Source: Phycisphaeraceae bacterium
GTDB taxonomy: Bacteria > Planctomycetota > Phycisphaerae > Phycisphaerales > Phycisphaeraceae
Direction: 5' to 3'
Assembly: GCA_029260595.1 (NCBI GenBank)
Contig: JAJDCY010000013.1
Location: 62,001 to 126,000, forward strand
DNA length: 64,000 bases
Shown: one piece after another, positions 42,380 through 51,443 of the stretch
Position numbering within the stretch: the first letter of the stretch is position 1
Layout: each line of letters starts with the position of its first letter
Program-made: the position numbers and the translations under genes
The notes under the pieces: model-generated
What the model saw: the letters and a program-made list of their open reading frames with translations, nothing else
Database searches by the model: none
What the model was told of the DNA's origin: nothing

Positions 42380-43422
42380 CGCCCGCTCACCGCCCTCCCA
42401 GCCAGCCGCACACCCATCACCTTGCTCACCACGACGCGACACAACAACCCCGCCTTCGCCGCCCGACTCAACACAGGCCGGCGCACCAGCGTGTCGTACC
42501 CCTGCCGCTCAATCATCTTCAACACCGACTCCCCGCCCAGGGTGAACAGCTTGATGTCCGTCCGCACCCGCGCATCAACCCGAGGCCAAAGCTCCCGCCC
42601 GCGCGTAAACAACAGCCAGGTCCGATCCACCAACTCCCGCACGGTCGCGCGGTACGGCCCGTCAATCGCCCGAAACCCCGCCGATCCTGCTCCCTCGCCA
42701 CAACAACCCTCGCCTGGCTCAACCCCGTCCGATGCCCGCGCCGCCGCGACCATCGTCGCGATGTCCAGCCCGTTGGCCAACGCGACATCACCCGGAATAT
42801 ACACCCGGTCGCGCTCGAGAATATCCCGCCGCACATCCTGCCAGAAGTTCGCCAACTGCAGCCCCGTGCACGTCGCATCGCTAAGCGCCTGCCGCTCACC
42901 ATCGCGATACCCGCACATATAAAGCACCAGCCGCCCAACCGGGTTCGCGCTCAGCGTGCAGTAATCCAGCACCTGCCCCCAGTCGTCGTACCGGGTCACG
43001 CGCTGGTCCTGGATAAACGCATCAACAAGATCGTCGAACGGCTTGCGCGGGATGTCGTGTCGTCGGATCGTCCTGTGCAGCGCCACAAACACCGGGTGAC
43101 GCGGCTCACCCCGGTAACAGTCATCGATCTCCCGCCGCCACCACGCCAACAGCTCCAGCGCCCGCGCCGGGTCGCCGGCCTCATCACCCAGATCATCCGC
43201 GCACCGACAGAATGCGTAGACGTGGCGAAAATCATCGCGCAGCCCCCGGGGCAACAACCGGCTGACCACCGTGAAATTCTCGTAATGCGACTCGGCCAAC
43301 CGCCGGGTGTACGCGGCCGCCTGCTCATACCCCAACCGGTCGCACCGGTCCGGGCCATAGGTATCAAGCTGATCCAGAACAGCACAGGCCAACGCACGAC
43401 TCCCACAAACACCGCGGCACAA
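42376..43422 (-). CDS. hpnC: Squalene synthase-like HpnC
   Basis: Converts presqualene diphosphate to hydroxysqualene. Motifs: FCRCADDLGDEAGD and FWQDVRRDILERDRVYIP, the two Asp-rich metal sites. The N-terminal start is uncertain: the frame opens at a TTG (43422), with further TTG codons 10 residues on. The family sequence becomes recognisable from YEQAAAYTRRLAESHYENF. First gene of the operon. No shc (squalene-hopene cyclase) is within the window, so hopanoid synthesis is not implied by these genes alone. Confidence 0.91.
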   Translation of the reverse strand: MCRGVCGSRALACAVLDQLDTYGPDRCDRLGYEQAAAYTRRLAESHYENFTVVSRLLPRGLRDDFRHVYAFCRCADDLGDEAGDPARALELLAWWRREIDDCYRGEPRHPVFVALHRTIRRHDIPRKPFDDLVDAFIQDQRVTRYDDWGQVLDYCTLSANPVGRLVLYMCGYRDGERQALSDATCTGLQLANFWQDVRRDILERDRVYIPGDVALANGLDIATMVAAARASDGVEPGEGCCGEGAGSAGFRAIDGPYRATVRELVDRTWLLFTRGRELWPRVDARVRTDIKLFTLGGESVLKMIERQGYDTLVRRPVLSRAAKAGLLCRVVVSKVMGVRLAGRAVSGR

Positions 43423-43561
43423 ACACCGCGTTTAACACACATGATACCGCACCACGGGATCGCGAGTGCTAAGTCACACATTATTTGTGGGAACAGAGCC
43501 CGCCGTTGAGCTCTATAGATAGGTAGCGTGCAAACCCGCAAAATCAGCTAACGCGAGCGAG

Positions 43562-44185
43562 TTAGTCCAGCTTCCGAGGTGTTGTCGAGGCGATGACGCG
43601 GATCGGCGTCACCGTCGCGTTTTCCAGCGTCAGTGAATTGTCCGCGCCCGGCACGACCGTGATGTCCACCGTCGCCCGGTCGAGCACCCACGTGCCCGTC
43701 CCGTCCAGCCGACGGTTCGAGGTAAAGTCCACCGCCGTCACCCCGACCAGCAACGGCTGCTCATCCGGGTCCACATCATCCGGATTCTCGATGTACCACA
43801 GCTCATTCGTATCGTCGCGGTACTCGATCCGGACAATATCCCCGTCGGTATCGAGCAACTCGATGAAGTCACTCGTCAGCGTCGTCCCGTTGAGTGTCAC
43901 AGGCCAGGTCAGGTCGCCACTGGCCAACAACGGCCCGTGCGCCGTGCTCGTGCGCAACAAAGTCAGCAACCGGTGCGCGACCATCCGGGTCGCCACCTGC
44001 GTGCTCGCCTGCGCCGTCGCCGTCGAATACGCCTGGAAGCTCGCGTCGATTGCGACCATCGTCGCGGTCAACAATACCGCCGCGATCGCCAACGACAGCA
44101 GCATTTCGACAAGGCTCAAGCCCCGCCGACGTGCCGCCCGTGTCAGCCGTCTCGACCTCGCGTGCGTGGGTTTCGTCTCTGCCAT
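43562..44185 (-). CDS. Prepilin-like protein (PulJ/PilW type)
   Basis: ATG at 44185 gives 207 residues. RRRGLSLVEMLLSLAIAAVL holds a type III signal: cleavage after Gly, then LSLVE with the conserved Glu5 and a hydrophobic helix. The rest is a globular C-terminal region. It is the last gene of the five-gene pilus-like operon. Minor pilin/pseudopilin is the most likely role. Confidence 0.82.
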   Translation of the reverse strand: MAETKPTHARSRRLTRAARRRGLSLVEMLLSLAIAAVLLTATMVAIDASFQAYSTATAQASTQVATRMVAHRLLTLLRTSTAHGPLLASGDLTWPVTLNGTTLTSDFIELLDTDGDIVRIEYRDDTNELWYIENPDDVDPDEQPLLVGVTAVDFTSNRRLDGTGTWVLDRATVDITVVPGADNSLTLENATVTPIRVIASTTPRKLD

Positions 44186-44261
44186 GGTGCTTACTCTCTC
44201 GCGTCCGTGTCGCCCCGCTCCATCCTCAGTCCCGCGCTCCGCCGCCGCCCGTCGCCGCGGC

Positions 44262-46592
44262 TCACTCGCCGCTCTCGTAATACGTCCCGGCCAGCGGCGC
44301 GATCTCGATCGATCCGTTGATCCCATCCGGCAGCGCGAGGCTCGGGTCGTACGTCACCTTGATCACGCCCACACCTTCCGCCGGCAGCTCCGCTTCGATA
44401 TCGCCCGACTCAGACGAGAAGTAACCCAGCGTCGTATTGAACTGTGGACTCGTGTCACCGAGCACCGGCGTGACACCCGTCTCCGGTTCGAACGTGGTCA
44501 GGATCGTCCCGTTGACCTCGATCTGCCCACGCATGTCCAACACGCCGGCCACGATCGTCCCCGAAAGATCGACCGTCTCTAACGAACTATTCGGGTCCAG
44601 GAACGTGCCCATCTCGATCGAGTAATGAGGCGTCAGGATCGTGCTCCGCTTGTACGTCGCCTTCTCGGTTGCCGTCAGGTTGCTCGACCCTTCGATCTCG
44701 AACTGCGTCTGACCCGTAAACGCGATCTTGTTCCGCACGTGGCTGAAGCCCGGCGGCGCATCGCTCACGATCGCCCCCTCGAACGTGCAGTGATCAAACC
44801 GCAGGTTGTTCGCGACCGTCTTCGTATCCGTCACATCCGTCCCGCCGACATCCACCGTCAGGTCCGGGTACTTCTGCGTCCCGTCCGACTCGACCATCCC
44901 CGCATAATTGAAGTTCGCATCCGTATTCTGCACCTCAGTCTCGACGAACGTCACACCGATAAACGTGCAGTTACGAAACAGCGCGTTGGTCCCCTTCGGG
45001 ATCGTCACGTCCGTAAACGTCATGTTCTCGTACACAGGCCGCTCGTAATAGTCATACGGATACGCCGCCCCGTACGGAACCTCCTCCGTCTCGGTGTTCC
45101 CCAGCGGCTGGGGCGACTCCGGGTCCATTGGGTCGTGATCCAACTCCTGCGTCGTCGCCTGCGCCGCCAGGTCGCCCGTCGCCGCTGTTTTGAATGAGCT
45201 GACATCGAAGTCCGTCGAGCCCAACTGCTGCATGTCGTAATCAGACGCCCCGAATGTCAGCGGCGCTTCCCCGTAGTCCGGGTGGATCGGGCCCTGGAAG
45301 TAATCCTGATAGTTCCCGCGGTCCCCGTTGTCTTCCGCCGCCGCGCCCAGTTCCCACCCGTCGACATCGGCCTTGATCAACACCTCGCCTCGGATCTTCG
45401 CGTACGGATCATGCACATCGATCACCGAATCGCCGTACCCGCTGCGGCTGGGATCGCCGAACGTATCGATCAACTCGAGCAACTGGTCGGCCTCGATCGT
45501 GCTGTCCGCCTTGGCGTGCAGTTCCGTCGAGGTGATCTGCCCGTCGTCGTTCGTGTCGAAGTGGCTGATGAACAGGTCGTACTCGTCAACGTACCCGTCC
45601 TCGTTCGCATCCATCGCCGTCAGGTCCGCCAGGTCCGCCGCCGGAGCCTCGGTCGCGTTCGCCAGGTTGATCCGGTTGTCACCGTCGACATCGTGCACCA
45701 GCAACTCGTCATCCATGAAGTCATCGAGCTTCACATCCAGCCCGGTCGTCTCATCGGTGTCCAACCCGCGAAAATCGCTGACCATCTGCACCGGGTGCCC
45801 GTTCTCCAGCCACGTCTCAAGGAACCGACTCCCGATCGGGCCATCGATCATCACGTTCCGCCCGATCATCACGCGGCTGCGCGCCAGGATCGCGTAGCGG
45901 ATTTTCTTATCCATCTTGAAGTCCATCTGGATCGACCGGAACACCTGGCGCCCCACCGGCCCATCCGACGCGACCACCCGCACGCGCACCCACGTCGCGT
46001 CCAGCGTGTTGCCCGATGTCGGCGGCGATTCCAGCTCACTGTATGGCGGGTTCTGATAGAACGGCGCCCCGTAATCCTCTCCCGTGATCGGGTGCGGCGT
46101 GAGGTACGCCTCGAATGTCGGCTCGCCCGGCGCCACCGCGATCGGCCCGATCTTCAGCGTCGTCCCGATGAGCACCGGCTGTTCCACGTTGTGCGCCTCG
46201 TCGGTCATCTCATCCTTCATCGCGTCACGCGCCGCGATCCACAACGCCGGCGCGTTCGTCGAGTCAATCACCCCAGCCGTCGTCGTCACGCCCTGCGCCG
46301 TCTGGTTGATCCGGTAGATCATGTACTGCATCCCGGTCTCCGCCGCGGCCAGTGACCGGTTGATCTTGATATGCGCTTCCGCCGTCGACAGGTTTCCCTG
46401 CGCGACGATCGCCATCGCCACACCCAACGACCCGAAAATAATCAGGAACATCATGGCCATAATCGCCACGGCCCCGGTCTCGCGACGACGGCTCACTCGA
46501 CGACGGATCACACGCCGATTGGCCACACCCCCATGGGTCGCGCGACGGCTCGCCTCTCGGAGGCTTCTGGATTCTTGTCCCGAACGCATCAT
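44262..46592 (-). CDS. Large PilX-like pilin-related protein with EF-hand loops
   Basis: A 776-residue protein from ATG 46592. Near the N-terminus RRRETGAVAIMAMMFLII is the start of a PilX-type helix without a FTLIE motif. Residues ~328-339 (DANEDGYVDEYD) and 346-357 (DTNDDGQITSTE) are canonical EF-hand calcium loops, with a third, weaker one before them (DVDGDNRINLAN). The C-terminal third has beta-helix-like rungs (ALFRNCTFIGVTF and LRFDHCTFEGAIV). It is far bigger than normal pilins, so it may be a calcium-dependent, exported tip or surface protein. Confidence 0.72.
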   Translation of the reverse strand: MMRSGQESRSLREASRRATHGGVANRRVIRRRVSRRRETGAVAIMAMMFLIIFGSLGVAMAIVAQGNLSTAEAHIKINRSLAAAETGMQYMIYRINQTAQGVTTTAGVIDSTNAPALWIAARDAMKDEMTDEAHNVEQPVLIGTTLKIGPIAVAPGEPTFEAYLTPHPITGEDYGAPFYQNPPYSELESPPTSGNTLDATWVRVRVVASDGPVGRQVFRSIQMDFKMDKKIRYAILARSRVMIGRNVMIDGPIGSRFLETWLENGHPVQMVSDFRGLDTDETTGLDVKLDDFMDDELLVHDVDGDNRINLANATEAPAADLADLTAMDANEDGYVDEYDLFISHFDTNDDGQITSTELHAKADSTIEADQLLELIDTFGDPSRSGYGDSVIDVHDPYAKIRGEVLIKADVDGWELGAAAEDNGDRGNYQDYFQGPIHPDYGEAPLTFGASDYDMQQLGSTDFDVSSFKTAATGDLAAQATTQELDHDPMDPESPQPLGNTETEEVPYGAAYPYDYYERPVYENMTFTDVTIPKGTNALFRNCTFIGVTFVETEVQNTDANFNYAGMVESDGTQKYPDLTVDVGGTDVTDTKTVANNLRFDHCTFEGAIVSDAPPGFSHVRNKIAFTGQTQFEIEGSSNLTATEKATYKRSTILTPHYSIEMGTFLDPNSSLETVDLSGTIVAGVLDMRGQIEVNGTILTTFEPETGVTPVLGDTSPQFNTTLGYFSSESGDIEAELPAEGVGVIKVTYDPSLALPDGINGSIEIAPLAGTYYESGE

Positions 46593-46658
46593 ATTCCTGT
46601 CCTTGCCGCCCCCAACATCCCCCGCCCTCTCCGACACGCTCCGCCCGACGGCGGGTCA

Positions 46659-47216
46659 TCACCCGCCGCTGGTTACCCAGGACAATTGCGTCACCGTCGC
46701 CGACTGGCCGCCGCCCGGCGATTGATAGGTCACTGTGACGGTCACCCGCATCAGGTCCGTCGTCCCCAACGGCACATCCACATCCGTGCTGATATCCGTG
46801 TCCAACACGTTCACGACCGTCACGGTCTGCGTCCAGTCATCCAACCCCGCGATCTGCTGGCGCAGCGCATCGATCGGCGGGTTGAAGACCGTCCCCGGCC
46901 CCAACCCCGTTCCGACATCAACCGTTCCGGCAAAATCATCGACGTCGTCGAAGTCGCCCACCGCCGCCTCGTTCGCTTCCGGCCCGAGCGTGTCGGCACC
47001 CGTGAACGGGTCGTGCAGCGGCAACTGGATCATCATCTCGCGGACCTCGTTGGCCAGGAGCATCCCCGTCCCGGTCCGTTGGGCCCAGCTATTCTTGCGG
47101 TGAAACGCCTGCTGCGCCTCGACGATCGCAAGCACGCCGGTCCCCACGATCACCGTGGTGAGCGCCGCTTCGATCAGCGTGAATCCGCCTTGACGGCGGC
47201 TGCGTCTTCGATGCAT
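46659..47216 (-). CDS. Prepilin-like protein (PilV/GspI type)
   Basis: ATG at 47216 follows GGGAG and gives MHRRRSRRQGGFTLIEAALT, a class III signal peptide with cleavage after Gly and Glu5 in FTLIE. The 185-residue product has a globular domain ending TYQSPGGGQ. It lies between the GspF-like gene and the EF-hand protein, same strand. Confidence 0.85.
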   Translation of the reverse strand: MHRRRSRRQGGFTLIEAALTTVIVGTGVLAIVEAQQAFHRKNSWAQRTGTGMLLANEVREMMIQLPLHDPFTGADTLGPEANEAAVGDFDDVDDFAGTVDVGTGLGPGTVFNPPIDALRQQIAGLDDWTQTVTVVNVLDTDISTDVDVPLGTTDLMRVTVTVTYQSPGGGQSATVTQLSWVTSGG

Positions 47217-47279
47217 CAGTGTCTTACTCCCGCCCCCAACTCCCCCGCCTGTCCCCAACCGCGTCCGACCGACGCCGCG

Positions 47280-48503
47280 TCACTTGACCATCGACGACAT
47301 CTTGAAGATCGGGAGGATGATCGCCATCGCGATGAAACCGACCACACTACCCATCAGGATGATCATCACCGGCTCGATCATCGACGTCACCGTCTTGATG
47401 ACCTCGCGTAGCTGCTTCGCATAGAACGCGCTAACTTCGTCGAGCACCTCGCCGAGCTTGCCCGACTCCTCGCCCGCGCTGACCATCTGGATCACCGCTT
47501 TGGGCAGCAGCGGCGTCTTGGAAAGCGGCGCCGCGATCTTTTTCCCTTCCTTCACCGACGAATACACCCGCCGCCATAGCTGCTTGAAGTACCAGTTGCC
47601 GCTGATGTCGCCCGTGATCATCAGCGTGTCCAGCATCGGCACACCGGCGTTGACCAGCTCGCCCATCGTCTGCAGCGATCGGCTGATGTACAACGCCTTG
47701 AACATCTTCTTGAAGATCGGCGTCCGCAGCTTGAGCAGGTCGAAGTACTTCGCCCCCCACTCGGTCCGCGTCGCCAGCACGAGCCCGACGATCACCGTCA
47801 GGATCGCCAACACCACCGCCCACCACCACTCGACCATGAACGCACTGAGCCCCATCAAGAACCGCGTCGGCCCGGGCAGCGCGTCCTCTTTCCCGGTGAA
47901 CACGGCCCCGAACTTGGGCAGCACGAATGTCAGCAGAAAGATCGTCACCGCGATCGCCATGCCCGCGATCACGCCCGGGTAGATCATCGCCCCGATCACC
48001 ATCGCCCGCGTCTCGATCGAGTGCGCCAGGTTCGCCGCGATCCGGTTGAGCATCTTCGAGAAGCTGCCCGACATCTCCGAGGCGCGCACCATGTTCACGT
48101 ACAACGGGCTGAACAATTTCGGGTGGCGTGTCAGCGCCTCGCTGAACTGCTTGCCCGACTCCACGTCCATCTTGATCTGCTGGAGGATCTTCTTGAACCG
48201 GATATTCACCGTCTGGTCGGCGATCCCCTCGATCGCTGAGCGGATATTGATCCCCGCACGCACCATGACCGCCAACTGCGTCGTGAAGTTCAGGATGTCC
48301 CGCTGCGACGGGCCCGAGCCCTGGTTGAGCGCCTGGAGCTTGGCCTTGATGTCTTTCGCCGTCGTGTTGACCGGCGTTAGCTGCAGAACCTGGTTGCCCT
48401 GCGATCGCAACAACTGCGCCGCCGCCAGCGCGCTGTCCGCCGCGAGCACCCCCGTGGACACCTGCCCGCCGGGAACCTGAGCTTGGTATCGATAATTCGG
48501 CAT
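47280..48503 (-). CDS. GspF/PilC-type inner-membrane platform protein
   Basis: A 407-residue protein with two T2SSF domains, each ending in a hydrophobic segment: QRDILNFTTQLAVMVRAG and RASEMSGSFSKMLNRIAANL in the first, LQTMGELVNAGVPMLDTLMI and VSAGEESGKLGEVLDEVSAF in the second. It anchors the assembly ATPase in type II secretion and type IV pili. It follows pilT by 184 bp. Confidence 0.92.
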   Translation of the reverse strand: MPNYRYQAQVPGGQVSTGVLAADSALAAAQLLRSQGNQVLQLTPVNTTAKDIKAKLQALNQGSGPSQRDILNFTTQLAVMVRAGINIRSAIEGIADQTVNIRFKKILQQIKMDVESGKQFSEALTRHPKLFSPLYVNMVRASEMSGSFSKMLNRIAANLAHSIETRAMVIGAMIYPGVIAGMAIAVTIFLLTFVLPKFGAVFTGKEDALPGPTRFLMGLSAFMVEWWWAVVLAILTVIVGLVLATRTEWGAKYFDLLKLRTPIFKKMFKALYISRSLQTMGELVNAGVPMLDTLMITGDISGNWYFKQLWRRVYSSVKEGKKIAAPLSKTPLLPKAVIQMVSAGEESGKLGEVLDEVSAFYAKQLREVIKTVTSMIEPVMIILMGSVVGFIAMAIILPIFKMSSMVK

Positions 48504-48687
48504 ACCCGACTTCCAACCACGCCAGCGACCGCCGCGGCCTCACCCGCGAAACCATCGGCCGCGACGCTAACACTTGCCTTGTCACCCGACAGATCCTCTG
48601 ACCCGCCCCACCACGCCTCCTCACCAGGTTTTCGAATGCGGCTCGACCCCGATTAAGGCGCCGGCCGCGGCTTCCTCCCCTGCGCCC

Positions 48688-49743
48688 CTACGCAGCCAAC
48701 ATCCGTTCGAGTTTCTCGGGGTACGCCGACTGCGCGATCGCGTCGTCCCGCCCGATCATCCCGTTGAAGTAAAGCTCCGCGATCGCGTTATCCAGGCTCG
48801 TCATCCCCAGCGCCCGGTTCGTCTCGATCACGTTCGGTATTTCGTACGCCCGGTTCTCGCGGATGAGGTTCCGCACAGCCGGGCTACACAGCAGCACCTC
48901 GACGCCGGGCACCATCCCCTTCGCGTCGGTTCGCTTGAACAGCGTCTGACTGATCACAGCCTGCAACGTGTTCGCCAGCATCGACCGGATCTGGTTCTGC
49001 TGGTCGGCCGGGTACATATCGATGATGCGTTCCACCGTCTGCGAGGCGTTGACCGTGTGAAGCGTCGACAGCACCAGGTGGCCCGTCTCCGCAGCCGTGA
49101 TCGCCGCCGCCGTGGTCTCCAGGTCACGCATCTCACCGACGAGGATGATGTCCGGGTCCTGACGCAGCACGTGGCGGAGCCCGCTGGCGAAACTGGGCAC
49201 GTCATCGCCGAGCTCGCGTTGCTCGATCACACACTTGTTGCTCACCAGCCGGTATTCGATCGGGTCTTCAATGGTGATGATGTGCTTGTGATAGCGATCG
49301 TTCATCGCCTGGATCATCGCCGCCAGGGTCGTCGACTTGCCCGAGCCGGTATCGCCCGTCACGAGCACCAACCCGCGCGGTAGATACGTCAGCCGCGAGA
49401 TCACTTCCGGCAGATTCAGGTCCGCCAGCGGTGGGATGTCTTCCTTGATGGCTCTTAGCGCGATGCCCAGCGTCTGCCGCTGGCGGTGCGCGTTCACACG
49501 GAAGCGCCCCAGCCCCGGCAGCTCATACGAAAAGTCCACGTCCTTGATCTTCTCGAACATGGCCATCTGCATGTCCGTCGTCATGTGCTTGAGCATCCGC
49601 AGCGCACTCTCCGGCGTGATCACCGGGTAGTCCATCGGCGTCATGACCGTGTGCAGCCGGATCATCGGCGAATGCCCCGCGATCAGGTGGATATCCGACG
49701 CGTTCAGCTCCAATGCCGTTCGGAGAATGGTGTCTAGATCCAT
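48688..49743 (-). CDS. pilT: PilT-type twitching ATPase
   Basis: ATG at 49743 follows GGAG; one ATG five codons upstream is less likely. The 351-residue ATPase has Walker A GDTGSGKSTTLAAM, the Asp box (IEDPIEYR), Walker B ILVGEMRDLETTAAAI and AETGHLVLSTLHT, all typical of PilT retraction motors. It heads a five-gene operon. No PilB/GspE extension ATPase is present, so whether PilT is a retraction motor, or the sole motor of a shortened secretion machine, cannot be decided here. Confidence 0.92.
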   Translation of the reverse strand: MDLDTILRTALELNASDIHLIAGHSPMIRLHTVMTPMDYPVITPESALRMLKHMTTDMQMAMFEKIKDVDFSYELPGLGRFRVNAHRQRQTLGIALRAIKEDIPPLADLNLPEVISRLTYLPRGLVLVTGDTGSGKSTTLAAMIQAMNDRYHKHIITIEDPIEYRLVSNKCVIEQRELGDDVPSFASGLRHVLRQDPDIILVGEMRDLETTAAAITAAETGHLVLSTLHTVNASQTVERIIDMYPADQQNQIRSMLANTLQAVISQTLFKRTDAKGMVPGVEVLLCSPAVRNLIRENRAYEIPNVIETNRALGMTSLDNAIAELYFNGMIGRDDAIAQSAYPEKLERMLAA

Positions 49744-50062
49744 ACTGACGCGCTCCAAAGGATGCCCGTAGACTCACCGCGCAACCCAAAAGAGACGCGG
49801 TACTGTACGTAGATATCGTCGACCCGGACCCCGCAGATAAGGCCCGGACCACTTACGAAAGGATTTCCTGCGATCAACAACGCCGTCCGACCGGAACAGA
49901 CCGCACGACCCGAGACGGCTGCGATAATCCACCCGCCGCGGTGTTATTTCAACCACCCGGATCGGAACAATCGGCCGTCCCTAACACCCAACGAAGAAGG
50001 AGCCGCCGCGCATTGATAGGTCTGTACCGGTTACACCGGTAGCGTGCGAAAAAAATGCCCGA
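49744..50062. other. 319-bp gap between pilT and gpsA
   Basis: Only the pilT leader and its possible promoter are visible. No gene, repeat or terminator was recognised on either strand. Confidence 0.55.
49924..49952 (-). promoter_or_regulatory. Possible promoter of the pilT operon
   Basis: On the minus strand, TTGAAA (49952-49947), a 17-bp spacer, GATTAT (49929-49924): 5/6 and 4/6 matches. The predicted leader is about 174 nt. Confidence 0.35.
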
Positions 50063-51079
50063 TCACCCCGCCACTTCCGCCTTCGACTCGCGGCTCATCA
50101 GCTCCCCGATCCCCTGGATCGGGTCCAACCCCTCGAACAACACCCGATAAACCGTCTGCGTGATCGGCATATCCACCGACCACTGCTTGGCCAACCCCAC
50201 GACCGACCGCGTCGTCGGCACACCCTCCACCACCCCGTGCACCGACTTGAGCACATCCTCCAGGCGCCGGCCCTTGCCCAACTGCTCCCCGCACGTCCGG
50301 TTCCGCCCGGTCGGCGAGAAGCAACTCGTCGCCAGATCCCCGACGCCGGCCAACCCGAAAAACGTCTCCCGCCGGGCCCCCATCGCCGCACCCAGCCGTG
50401 ATATCTCCGCCAGCCCCCGCGACAGCAGCGCACTCTTGGCGTTATTGCCCGCGTGCAACCCGTCGATGATCCCCGCCGCCAGCGCGATCACGTTCTTCGT
50501 CGCCCCGGCCAGCTCCACCCCCAGCAGGTCCGCATTCGTATACACCCGAAACCAGTGTGTCGAAAACGCCTCCTGGATCATCCGCGATACTTTCTCATCC
50601 TCGCTCGCCGCGCACACCGTCGCCGGCAGACACCGTGCTAACTCATCCGCAACCGACGGCCCCGAGATCGCCGCCATCGACCGCTCCGCCGCACCCGCAC
50701 CACTCAACACATCCGCAATTACCTGCGTCGGCCGCAGCAGCGTCTCGTTCTCGATCCCCTTCGCCACCGACGCGATCGGCACCGTTGCAGGTGTCGCCGC
50801 GGCTAGTCGCTCCCACACCGCGCGGATGTACTGCGTCGGCACCGCCGAGACGATCAGCTCCGCCCCCTCAAACGCGACTTCGGCCTTGTCCGTAATCCGG
50901 ATCGATTCGGGCAACCGATACCCCTTCAGATACCGCCGGTTCTCCCGCGTCTGAATCAGTTCGGCGACGTGTTCGCTGTTCACCCCCCAGATCGTGACGG
51001 CCGCCCCCTTGCTCTCCAGCAACAGCGCACACACCGTCGCCATCGACCCGTCCCCGATCATCGTGATGCGCTGGCCCAT
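50063..51079 (-). CDS. gpsA: Glycerol-3-phosphate dehydrogenase (NAD(P)+)
   Basis: Makes sn-glycerol-3-phosphate for phospholipids. The ATG at 51079 follows AGGAAA and gives MGQRITMIGDGSMATVCALL; an in-frame extension to 51196 has no family resemblance. The 338-residue protein has SVAKGIENETLLRPTQV, GATKNVIALAAGI (catalytic Lys region) and GVGDLATSCFSPTGRNR. The usual first Rossmann motif GAGSWG appears as GDGSMA, a variation at two positions. Confidence 0.94.
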   Translation of the reverse strand: MGQRITMIGDGSMATVCALLLESKGAAVTIWGVNSEHVAELIQTRENRRYLKGYRLPESIRITDKAEVAFEGAELIVSAVPTQYIRAVWERLAAATPATVPIASVAKGIENETLLRPTQVIADVLSGAGAAERSMAAISGPSVADELARCLPATVCAASEDEKVSRMIQEAFSTHWFRVYTNADLLGVELAGATKNVIALAAGIIDGLHAGNNAKSALLSRGLAEISRLGAAMGARRETFFGLAGVGDLATSCFSPTGRNRTCGEQLGKGRRLEDVLKSVHGVVEGVPTTRSVVGLAKQWSVDMPITQTVYRVLFEGLDPIQGIGELMSRESKAEVAG

Positions 51080-51443
51080 GCGTTTCCTGTCGTTCGTGCT
51101 CGCCCGTGTCCACCGATCCGTCCGCCCGCCTGTCCGCCAACCGGCCGACCCGCCAACCGACCGACCGGCATTGTGGCCCAACCCCCCGACACCCACAACC
51201 CGCCACCGTCCGATATCAACTCACACGCCCACACACCCACTCCCTATTAAGATGATCACACCTTCGATCCGATCAACCCACGTACAGCCAATCGGCCCAA
51301 ACCGCGCCGACGCGCGTCCCACGCCCCACCCCACGTTTCATCGCGACGGATTTGGTAGCATGCCCCCTCCTTCTATTACCGGCACCCAACGCGACCCGGC
51401 CGACCGCCGACCGCCAACCAACGAGACGTGAAGGAGCGCGATC
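51080..51443. other. 364-bp gap between gpsA and second export lipoprotein gene
   Basis: Divergent leaders of both genes. It contains a C/G-rich run with repeated CCGACC/CGACCG (51140-51175) but no gene. No good promoter pair was seen. Confidence 0.5.
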
